Assembly (NCBI GenBank): GCA_963693365.1
Contig: CAVNZM010000008.1
Location: 4,030,001-4,094,000, forward strand
Source: Amoebidium appalachense
Lineage: Eukaryota; Ichthyosporea
DNA length: 64,000 nucleotides
Direction: 5' to 3'
How positions within the stretch are numbered: position 1 is the first letter of the stretch; every line of letters starts with the position of its first letter. The translations under genes were made by a program, and so were the position numbers. The notes below the pieces were generated by a model. It did not search any database. It was not told where the DNA came from and saw nothing but the letters and a program-made list of their open reading frames with translations. Of the stretch, positions 34,333 through 46,086 are shown piece after piece.

Positions 34333-36733
34333 TGGACACGTATTTCATACTGAATTCACACGTACCTGCACACCATGTACCATAGGAGGTGCACAAGCTT
34401 TGACCAACGATGAGCACCCGACATCCGCATGAACATGCAGATACAATAACCCACACCACAGACGCATATCATCCGCCACACAGATAAACACACGAACACT
34501 GCACGGTGAGTACGATAATCTTGCCCCGAATAATTCCGAATCTAGACTCTGATGATAGTTGACCGTTGCATGTGTGTGTGTATGTGCGTGTGTCTGTGTG
34601 TGTGCGTGTGTTTGTGCGCACTTGCGCGCCCATGTGTGGGTGTGTGTGAGCGCGCGCGCGCGCGTGTGTTCGCTTGTGCACGTGCTTATACTTGTGTAAA
34701 TGAGCAGGGTGAGGTGGGGGGGGGGGGGGGGGGAGGGGGGGGGAGGTGAGTGGGGCGGGAGAGGGGGGGGGGGGGGGGGGGGGTCGTTAGAAAATGTTAT
34801 AGAGCATGTAGTATACATTTGCCGTGGACAACACTTTAAACAGACCTTGCAAAGAACACACAAAAAGTATGCATCTGGAAGAAGACCTTTGAAAAACACC
34901 AGCACGAAAGGGTGGGAAGTGTGTACATGTATGCGTGTGTGTGTGTATGTGTGTGTGTGCGTGCGCGCGTGTGTGTGTGTGCGCGTGCGCGTGTGTGTGG
35001 TGCGTGTGTTTGTGTGTCGGGGGGGCGGGGGGGAGCGGAGGGATATGCATCAGTGCCCAAAACGGAAGCAATTCCTCCGAAAGAAAAGGAAAAAAAGGAA
35101 AGAATACAACCTTTTTGTGAGTGAAAAAGAGACTCGGGCCATATCGCGCACACCGGAGGGGGGGGAGGGGGGGGGGGAAGGAATTGGGGATCATTGGGGG
35201 GAGGGAGGGGGGGGAGGGGGGGGGGGGGGGGGGAAGGGGGGAGAAGGGGAGGCCACCACCCCACACACCAGTGGGGCTACCTTAAGAAGGGGGGGGAGGG
35301 GGGTACCACGTGGGAGACGTCGAAATTTACTACCCCTACACCCCCCCCCCCTTCCCACCCCTTTTTCTGGAGCCCCCCCCCCCCCCCCCCCCCGGGGCCA
35401 AAATTTCAAATTCAAAAACCCATGAGGCATAGAGCTTACAATGGCCTCTCAATGGCAGCTGGTGTGATGGCTGTAAATCCACAGTGTTAGCATATCCATC
35501 GTACAAATGTACTTGTTGTGAGGGTTTGCTTGGGTATTTATTTCACCGAGTGCCACCTAGAGCCTGTGCACGGTGTGGACAAAAGTCCTCAAGCCTGAAC
35601 CCCCCGGTAAAGGAATATAAACATTTACGCTAATACCCCCCCCCCCCCCCCTCCCCCCATCCCTCCCGCTCCCCCCCCCCCCCCCCCCCCCCACAAACGC
35701 GCGGACACACACGTGAACACACGTTCACATCACCACCTTTCTTACAACGTTTTGATTTATAAAAGGGGAATTTGCAACGAACATACTTGGGGAAGCGGTC
35801 ACAGACCACTAGATTGAAATCACGGACAAAAAACCCCGGAAAATGAAATTCATCTACTTCTTTCAATTTTCATATCTGACCACGATGCTAATTAAAAAAA
35901 GGGTTACTGTCCAGAAAATGAGACAAAGGGCATGAATCAGCTGTATTCTCGAAGGATCCAAAACTAATCTAAACAGGGTTTCATCCTCCATACAGTTACA
36001 AAGATGATCACAAAAATTCCCCGCCAGGGTACCAGATATCGGAATAACTAACCAAATATCGGGGTTTACACCTGGCAAAAAAAGCCACACTGTTTGCATA
36101 TCTCCGGAAAACGAGCGGAAATTCAAGCTTCGACAAATTACACGATCCCACCGACATGAGATCTATCATACGTCTTATTTAACGGCATCTCACCATCCGA
36201 GAATTTAAAAATAAATCAATCACTTATCAACAGGTTTATATAGTTACCGCCACGCACTTAAATAAATTTAAATCAGCACAACATCACATACTACAAGATT
36301 TTTCCTTCACCGATACTTCACCAATTAAAACACACATCACTATCCAATGAACACCCAACTTTAGATTTTACTGTGAAAGAAAAAGTGATCACGAATCGTA
36401 TACAAAAGCTCTTTTTCAGTGAGCTAGTTTTGAAAGCCAAGACTACAAACGATGGATGAAAAACTAACACCTGCACTACGATCGTAGGTATATAACTCGG
36501 CCACCAGTCTCTATAAAAAGTAGAGCATCTACGGTACTCCATTGTGTGCTTGAACGGGGTAAAATCAACGGACATAATGGGTCAAAGGCCCTTTCAGGGA
36601 CCAAACAGCATGGAAAATCAAGAAAAGAAAAGGAAAGAACACAAAAACACCAACAATCAAGAACCCTCCCATATTGGAAGTCCCTATACGGAAACTACCT
36701 AACCGGTTGAGGGGTGGGGTTCTACAGAAAATT
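32281..36733. other. Spacer between the TPX2-like gene and the fusion gene 3' end
   Basis: No gene was recognised. Repeats: C-rich tracts at 33063-33090 and 33270-33365, C and G runs at 33720-33900, a C run at 34146-34227 with (CA)n at 34279-34330, G runs at 34715-34785 and 35160-35235, and C runs at 35341-35393 and 35636-35690. The 35700-36730 part is AT-rich and probably includes the 3' UTR of the minus-strand gene ending at 36734. Confidence 0.55.
32568..32573 (+). promoter_or_regulatory. Candidate poly(A) signal of the TPX2-like gene
   Basis: AATAAA lies 288 nt after the stop at 32280 in otherwise AT-rich, non-repetitive DNA. Confidence 0.5.
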
Positions 36734-37403
36734 TCAATCCAATTTCAAGTCATCTTTGACACCCACCGACTCCCCACCGACGACGCCCAGCACGGTCTTA
36801 ACCGCACCCCCCGCCACTTTCACCGCCACTGCCGTAATTCCGACCGACGCAGCCACCAGCCACATGAAAATTGACCACAAAAGCCCCACCAGGGTGGCCA
36901 GACCGGTCGAAATTCCACCCGTGGCCCCCTGCTTCGAAAAATCGGGAATATGGGGCTTGATGTTTTCCGTGTTTTTGGGCCTCTCAAGAACAATTTGCAC
37001 CACGTTGCAGTGTTCAGTCAAGAACCCCCCCTCGCAGTAGTTGAAGTAGAATTGCCACTTCCTCCAGAAGAATTCCGAAAATCCGAGCGACAAAATTTCG
37101 GATTTTTTCGCCTCCCAGGCGTCGTTCCACTGATGCAGCGTCCGTGCGTAGTCCTTTGCCATGTAGTCGATTTTTACAACATCCAAAAGCCGTTTTCCGG
37201 TTTTCCGGTTAAGGGGCAGTGCATCCTTAATTGCGCCAATGCACGGGAGGTGGCCTCCCGGGAAAATGTGTTTGCGGATGAAATCCGAGGTGCGACAATA
37301 TTCGTCATAGCTCTCATCGGGCATGATGATCACCTGTTCGTGTGTGTACGTGTGTGTGTGTGTCGTGGTGGTGGTGGGTGGGTGGGTGGGTGGGTGGTGT
37401 TTG

Positions 37404-37445
<42 letters not shown>

Positions 37446-37564
37446 AGGGGAAGGGTAATTAGAATGCGTTCTAGAATAGAGTGCAAACCAAACACAAAAA
37501 GTGTGCATAATAAGCAGGGAGAGAGACAGAGAGATAGAAACAGAGAGATAGAGACAGACAGACA

Positions 37565-37615
<51 letters not shown>

Positions 37616-37936
37616 ATACACACACACGGAGGGGGGGGGAGAGAGAAAGAGAGAGGGGGGGGATGAGGCTGAAGGAGGACGGGACCCCCAGAGAGGTGAG
37701 GGGGGGGGGGGGGGGGGGGGGGAGGGGGGGGGAGGTGGAGGGTGGAGGAAGCGCGTGCTGATGAGAAAACGGTGTTCTTTGCTTTATCAGTTCTTTAAGG
37801 TCCTATTCCACAAGGCCAACCTTGGGTGGATATTAGAAAACCAGGGGAGGAAATACAGCAGTTGCAAAGAGAGGAGTATACAGGGTGTCTGAAAAATTGC
37901 ATGTGCATAATTGAATGTGCATGCACATGTGCATGT

Positions 37937-37972
<36 letters not shown>

Positions 37973-37973
37973 G

Positions 37974-38010
<37 letters not shown>

Positions 38011-38758
38011 GCACACACACCTATACAGGTACACATACAGTGACATGTGTATGGATACCTATACACACACACACACACACACACACAGACACACACACAC
38101 CTGTATAGATGCCTTGCCCCCGGGCTTGAGCATCCTATAGACGATATCGAAGTACCCCGGCAGGAAGTCATGGCCCACAGCCTCCAACATCTCAATCGAC
38201 ACAATCGCATCAAACGACTGCTCACCAAACACCTGCACCGGAAAATGAAATCGGAAATCAGAATTTTGCAGTGACTCGAATATTACATGCAACGGAAAAT
38301 GAAACGAAAGCTGAGAATTTGCATAGGCTCACCGATTACGTGCACCGGCAATTAGGTCGAGACTAGAATTATGCAGAGACTTGGATACCACATGCACCAG
38401 TATATGGATCGGAATTTGAGAATTTGGAGAGAATTTACCATCATAAGCACCGGAAAATGGAGCGGGGAGTCGAGGAACTATTTTAAAGGATAGCTTAACC
38501 AGGTGAACACGCGACCCAAAGGGTGAAACGGAATCCGGGCATTTTGGTGTAAGTGGAAAGAGACTGCAAGGGGGGAGGAGGGAGGGGGGGGGGGTTGGGG
38601 GGTGGGGGGGGGGGAGGTGTGTATGTGTGTGTGTGTGTTTGGAAAGGGAGACGGAAGGGGAGTGGGGACGGGGGGTTTGCATGCGTTGCACAGTAGGAAG
38701 TACACATGGAGGAAGAAGAACACAATACGGATTTCGCACCAAGGGGGGAAGGAAAGGT

Positions 38759-38792
<34 letters not shown>

Positions 38793-40103
38793 AATACCTC
38801 AGGGGCCAGTCTGTAGTCGAGGAGCTGCAGAGACGCATTGTTGGAAAGCCCCTTTGAACTGAGCACCCCCTTGGCATGCTCCAGCTGCGCACGCGCGCGC
38901 GCGCGCGTGTGTGTGTGTGAGTGTGTGTGTGTTTTTCTTGACGAGGAGAGGCAGAGGAGATGTATGGGAGGTTAGACGTTACATCTACCAATGCCGTAAA
39001 ATGGTCTTTCAAAAACATTTTTTTCCCCATCGACATCCTCCCCTCCACCCCCCGCCCGTCCCCTTGGCTCCCTCGTTTACCCAAAACAAAAAAGATCTTA
39101 CTGTTGAAACAGTACTTCTATAAATAGACAGTAGAAAGAACACTATAAGTCATCAACTACGGAATATATAACACAACCTTGTATCGCAAATGTGCGGTTC
39201 CACATGAACACACCTTTTACCAAAGCAAAATGTAACAGGATCAACCGTAACCCCCTCCCCTCCCTGAGCAGCCCCCCCCCCCCCCCCCCCCCCCTTCCCC
39301 CCCCCCCCCCCCCCCCGCACACAAACACACACCCACACCCCAGCCACACACACCCACACACCCACAAACTAGAAAAGTGGGTCTGCAAAAGATGATCGCC
39401 TCCAAGATCTCAAAATCTCGAACACACATAACCCATCTTCACATCCTCTCAACCCATCCACACATCCCCATACAATCCCAACACAACCAAGTGTGCCAGC
39501 TTCCCATACTCCCCTCTACCCCCCCCCCCCCCCCCCCCCCCCCTTCTCCCCCTTTCTCCTAACCACCACCGGTCACCAGTACCCTATAACACCTTCACCC
39601 ACATGAACACACACACACACACACACAGACCTATCTTTCCCTCCCCCCCCCCCCCCCCCCTTCCCCCGCCACCCAGTCCCCCTCCCCCCCCCCCCCCCCA
39701 CCCCTCCAAGGCCACCAACACACCTCTCACACACCCACTAACTCCCTTCCCCAAACACAGCACCCACACCCACACCCGGCCACCCATACACAAACACATC
39801 CACACGTATACACACCCACCCCTACATGCACACACACACACACACACGTACACACACACCTGCTCCGTGCTGATGGTCAAACCCACCCACTGGCACCCGG
39901 GCTTAGTTTCAAGCGCCCTGGCTGCACACGATCCCCAACCACAGCCGATCTCCAAAACGCGGGTGTTTGAATTTATGTTTGCGTTTGCGATTATGCGATC
40001 GAGTTTGTTGATCTGCGATTGGTAGAGGGTGTCCTTCTCCGACAGATACAGGCCGGAACTGTAGGTCATGGTCTCTGTGTGGTTTAATTGGTTTTGTGTG
40101 TGT

Positions 40104-40155
<52 letters not shown>

Positions 40156-40301
40156 GGGGGGACAGGAAGAGAACGAAGAGGAGGAGAAGGAGGTTTATTA
40201 TGAGAAAATTGAATAGGGATTGGGTCAGGAGGGAGGGAGGGAGATAGAGGAAGCTTGTGCGTGTCTGTGTGTGTGTATGTGTTGTTGGTGATTGTGTTTA
40301 T

Positions 40302-40347
<46 letters not shown>

Positions 40348-40579
40348 GGGGGTGGAGAGGGGAGGGAGGGGAGGAGGGGGAGGGGAAGGGGTGGGGGGGC
40401 ATAGGCACAGTCAGAAAAAAAGCAAGGGGGAAGACAAGTGACAGTTCCAAGCAACCACAGGGCGTGAAATGTTTTCGATAACAATGGATGGACCGCGAAT
40501 TGCACCATGTATTAGCAGGGGTGCCGAAGGAAGAGGGGTAGTGGGGGTGGGTGGGGCCGGCCCTTTTTTTTTTTTTTTT

Positions 40580-40629
<50 letters not shown>

Positions 40630-40890
40630 ACCTCCCCCGTTCTTAACCAAGTCGCGCAAGTGGGCACCGTCTGACAATTATGTAATTGGCAGAAGCACGA
40701 AACTGTTTCTAAGGGGTCTGGCGCGTTATGGGCTGTTGCCCCGCCAGAGCACGGCTGAACCATAGCCACGATTTCAAGACAAGGAAAAATCTTGAACAAG
40801 GCTTGGTGGCTGTTAGGACAGAATGGAAGATCGGGATCGTCACGGCACGTTAAAGATTAAGGATGGTCAACGGATGGTGAAAGGAGTGAA

Positions 40891-40932
<42 letters not shown>

Positions 40933-41801
40933 GGTGGAAACATGGAAAAGCCATTTTCAAGGAGCTAAGGGCACAGTGCTCTATCTAAAACCCCATAAAG
41001 AATAATGGAAACAATATAACATTTTGGGAAATGAGGGGGATTCAAAGAGAACAAGAAAGAGGAGCATTATGGAAAATGAGGGGAATTCAACGGACAAAAG
41101 AGAGGAACACCCACCATCGAGGAAGAGACTAAAGAGGTCGTTGCCAAGGTCATAGTGTTCCTCGATGTTTTCACGGCTGCCCGTAATTGTATTCGGTCGG
41201 AGCCTATGGAGGATGAAGTTCTTGGTCGTGCCGAGCCACTGCAGCGCCCACACCGCCAGCGCATTCTCGGATCTTTTACCCTCCTCCGACGTCTTCTTTC
41301 CTGCACCAATCGCCTTCACCTCCTGCTGATTTGCAGCCAATACGGTGATGAGATCTGTGAGGGAGGGCGAAACGTCCCATTCGCCGGCAATGAATCCCTC
41401 AGCCAGGCCCATCGATGCATCCTCCATTAGGCGCCATAGGAGGACCCATGAGTGGATGGTTATAACACAGGGCTTGAAATTGCACCAGCCATCCGTACCG
41501 TCTCCGCAAAGGATGTCCTGTTGTGAAGGAGGAAAGGAAGAGTTGATGAGTGACAAAGAGTGTAACAGGCCGGTGTATGTGCAAAGTGAACCGAAGAATG
41601 GGGGGGAAGGGGAGGGGGGGGGGGGGGGGAGGGGGGGGGGGGGGGCGGGACTCGAGTGTGAATATGTTCTGAGGAAGAAGAAGGGGTGATATGCAAAAGG
41701 GACCGGGGCTGGGGTGGAGGGGGAGGCAGACGGGGCCTCAAAAGGTGGGTGTGTGTGTGTGTGTGTGTGGGTGGGGGGTGGGGGGGGAGGGAGGGCGGGG
41801 G

Positions 41802-41858
<57 letters not shown>

Positions 41859-41979
41859 CTTGGACAAAACAAAGATGGGAGCCTAATGCAAATGAAGTGT
41901 CGAGGAAGGGATGGAAGTTGGGTACATAATCGGCCAATCGGGGCAAACCAGCAGGCGATGCTCTTTACTCTTTCCCCCC

Positions 41980-42011
<32 letters not shown>

Positions 42012-42295
42012 CCTGCTCCCCCTTTCTTGCTTCCCTCCCTTTCTTTCTCTCGTATCTCTCTCTCCTCCCAGTCTTCCCGCCCCCTCCTCCCCCCTTCCCC
42101 CGCCCCTCCCTTCTTCCTCTCTCAGATCATCGTTTCAATAACAAATCCATTTTTCCATGCCTACAGATTTGAGATTTTGGGGATTTACGATCTGGTACAC
42201 GGTACATGGCTAAACCTTACAGCCCGCCGGGGGGGGGGGGGGGGGAAGGGGGTGGGAGGGGGGGAGGGGGAGGGGGTGATGGTGGAAAGGAGGAA

Positions 42296-42328
<33 letters not shown>

Positions 42329-44112
42329 TCAAACACAATACCTTTCCATTGGGGAAAATTATCCTCACGCTCCCCTTGGTCACATTCTGCCTCAAAAAAG
42401 CAACAAGCGGACGCCACAAAATCCGTACGTAGATCGGTGGGATCGGATCGTGGGTGTTCATCTTCCAGGGGGGTTAATCCCGGCCAACTTTTTGGCCACT
42501 CCGACACCGGATTTAATGCCGTCTTCGTGGAAGCCATAGGTGGCCCAGGCACCGGCAAAGAATAGACCCAGTTTGCCTTGAATCGAGGGGAGAAGACCTT
42601 GCGATCTGGCGGTGAGATGAAGAATATAAGTTTATTGTCTACGGAGGAAAGGGCAGGGAGGGAGAGAGGAGAGGGGAGGGGGGAAGGGGAGGGAGGGAAG
42701 GCGGCAGGGAGGAGGGTGGATACTCTGATGGAACAGAAAAAGATAATGAAGGGAGGAGAATGTGACAGGTTGGGTTGAAAGGGGCGACTTTGAGTTCATG
42801 TTCGTGTGTGTGTCTGTGTGTACGTGTATGTATGTGTGTGTTGTGGGGGGAGGATGGGGAGTGTGTGTGTGTGGGGGGGGGGGGGGGAGGGGGATTGAGG
42901 GAGAGGGGGGGGGGGGGGGGGGGTGTGTGAGTTGAAGTCTTTGGGGTGGTTGGGTGGACAGGGTCCTAGCCTGAACGTGTTTGAACGATGTGCCAGTGTT
43001 GAGAAACGTGGGATGGGGGGAGGGGGAGGAGGGGGGGGATGGATGGAACAGGGGAAGGTAGAGGGACAGAGAGGGAAGGGCGGAGAGAGAGGGGAGAGGC
43101 AGGGCGTATAGAGGGAGAGGGGGGGGGGGGGGAGGGGGGGGGGGGAGGGGGGGGGAGGGGGGAAGAGTGGGGCGTTCGGAGGGAAAGAAGGAGTTGGGGG
43201 GGGGGGGGGGAGGGGGGGGGGGGGATTTTTACTTAATCGCATCGTAGCTGAGGATGGGATGGGCAAGAGTGAGCTTGCGCAAAACCTTTGCGGGGTCCGG
43301 CATGCGGTAGGGAGGGGGGTTCAACGTGACGAAAATATCGGTGTCCGTATTTAGGTCCTGCAGCAGATTCAGCCAATAGCTGACCGTGATGTCCTTATCG
43401 TCATCTCCTTTTACGGCCAGGCAATTCCACGATGCCCACATTTTTCTCTGCTCCGGCATAAGGCTGGCGTCTGTATGCACCCAAATTTCATTCGGGCGGT
43501 GACGGACCCCCCCAATGACGGACAGAATTTCATCGAGATCGAGTTTTACGGCCTCCGCAGTCGGGTTTGGGGTATTCTCCTCTGCACCCTTTCGGAGCAT
43601 TTGTTTTGCCTGTTCGGCATGGCACGCAAACACCACCGAATCATATACGTCCTCATATCCCGTACAATCGCGTACGCAGATCTTGCGATCGCCCGATCCG
43701 TCCGCCGATTCCACGATGCGGACTGATTCCACAGCCGAATTTTCGCGGATCTGTCCACCCGATCGCACGATCTGTTCTCTCACCTTGGCGACGTAATCTG
43801 CGCTGCGTTTCGCCGGAGTCCGCCACTGGGGGCGTGTGCCAATCGTAAGGAGCGAATGGTTGGTGAAAAATGTGATCAGGGTTCGCATGGGGAATCCTGC
43901 GATCTTGGAATTGGGGACGGACCAGATCGCGGCGGCCGTAGGCAGGAGGTACACTTCACGGAAGAGATCGGAATATTTGTGCTTGGTTAGGTAGTCGGCC
44001 ACGGAGAGTTCTTGGTCCGGGTGGCCGGGGGTCAAAACGGGCGGAGCTGTCCGGTTGAAGTGAAGAACCTCGTACACCATGTACCTGTGTGTGTATGTGT
44101 ATGTTTGTGTGT

Positions 44113-44161
<49 letters not shown>

Positions 44162-44180
44162 CCGGGGCGGAGGAGGAGGA

Positions 44181-44212
<32 letters not shown>

Positions 44213-45788
44213 AGGGGGAGGATTGGTTAGTTAAAAGTGGCAGTGAAGATGAAGGGCTAAAACAGGCAAGGCAGGAGGTCCGAGAGGAAAAGGGGGAGGG
44301 AGGGGCGGCTAGCGGTTGCAAGGGGAAGGGGGGGGGATATATATATGCATTAAAGGTTTGGAATTGGAAATGGAGACCTCAAAAGACAAGAGGGGACAGG
44401 GACGGGTTTTGTTGGGGGCGGAGGCCGGGGGGGGGGGGGGGGGGGGGAGGGGGGGGGAGGGGGGAGGGGGTTTGAATGCGGAACACGGTACGAAGTATGC
44501 ATACACGACGAGAAGCATGGTGCAGGACACATGCAAAGGCAAACATTCAAGTATGCAACATCAGCCATGTGCACAGTATGCGTCATAAGCAGAGCCCATC
44601 CTCAGGGAGGACCCAAGTCATCAATTGCGTCTGATTTTCGACCCCTTGGCCCGCGTATATACGACGCTCCAACTCAGACAGCAGCATCAACTGAACTTGG
44701 GCGGGTCAACCCGTCTTGATCAAAGACGAGCAGGGTTGCTTATGCAAGCAAGGTGAGCAAAACGATGAAGATGTGTGTGCAAACTAATGCAGTGCAGCGC
44801 AAAATGCGTATGTGCTTACAGATGCACGACACAGAGCAACCATGCCCGTTTGCATGGAAGTAAAGCTGGGGGGTAGAGGCCCGAGCCTCTAGAGAGAGAA
44901 GAGGTAGGAGATGGGAGATGAGGGAACCAGTTTTGCAAGGGAAAAAAAAGGAGCAGGTGGAAAAGCAAAGAGAGGTTTAAAGAAGCGGGGTTGAGGCCTG
45001 GGGATGGGTGTGGGGGAGGGGAAGGGGAGAAAGGGTGGGGGGGCGGGGGGAGGGGGCCATTCAACATGAGTAGGAAGCGGGACTGGGAGAGAAGATGTCT
45101 GAAGAGGTTGCGGGTATAAGCGTGTGTGTGGGTGACGGGGGTGGGGGGGGGAGGGGGGGTAAATGGGTCCATTCATGTCACAGTCAAGGGGGCCTTCCTT
45201 AGGGGGGAGGAACGGGATGTGGTGGTGGTGGCTGGCTCGGGGCAGGGCGGGGGTCGGGGTTTCGGGGGGGGGGGGGGGGGGGGGGGGGGGTGTGGAGGGG
45301 GGAGGGGGGAGTCCTACCAGTAGCGAGGATCTGCGACATTACTCCAATGAGGGAAGACAGTAAAGAGGTCGTGGGAGGCCCACTCGGTGATGAGGTTCTT
45401 GCCGGTGGGGTCGACCAGCTGTACCGAGAGGGACATGTCTGACTCGATAGTGTCGACACCGAGGGACGTGAAGAAACCAGTGAGGTGTGGGTAGTTGGTC
45501 AGGTTGTACACCTGTGCGTGGAATGATGTGAGATTAGTGCGTGTTGTGGATGGAATCAGATCAAAATTCCCTCCCACACTTAGCCAGACACACTCTTCCC
45601 CCTCCCCCCCCCCCCTCCCCCCCCCCCCCCCCCCCTGCCTCCTTCCTAAACAGTCTCACTCACTCGTTTACCCATCTGCTCCTCTCAACTTCTGAATTCT
45701 TCGTTCCAGCACTCTGGTCAGGCGTTTAGTTGGTTACTCCCCCCTCCAAATTGTTCTCCGGAAGCCCTTTTATTATAATTCATATTTC

Positions 45789-45819
<31 letters not shown>

Positions 45820-46002
45820 CGCCCCCCCAACCCCCTCTTCACACACACAGTGAGACTAGTAAAAGTGAGAGTGAGCGAGAGCCTCCGAACATCTCCTCCC
45901 CCGGTTGGAGAGGGGAAAGGGGGGAGGGGTGTAGGGAGGGCGGAGGGTTGGAGAGAGAAGGGGAGGGGGGAAGGAGAGAAAGAAAAAGAGAGAGGAGAGA
46001 GA

Positions 46003-46038
<36 letters not shown>

Positions 46039-46045
46039 GAGAGAG

Positions 46046-46086
<41 letters not shown>

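Noticed and set aside
32095-34900. Short minus-strand frames around the TPX2-like gene
   Set aside because: They are antisense shadows of the 30703-32280 gene or poly-Pro/poly-Gly translations of C and G runs.
36318-36575. 85-codon frame with hydrophobic stretches downstream of the fusion gene
   Set aside because: AT-rich 3' flank without splice context or recognisable motif; probably chance or 3' UTR.
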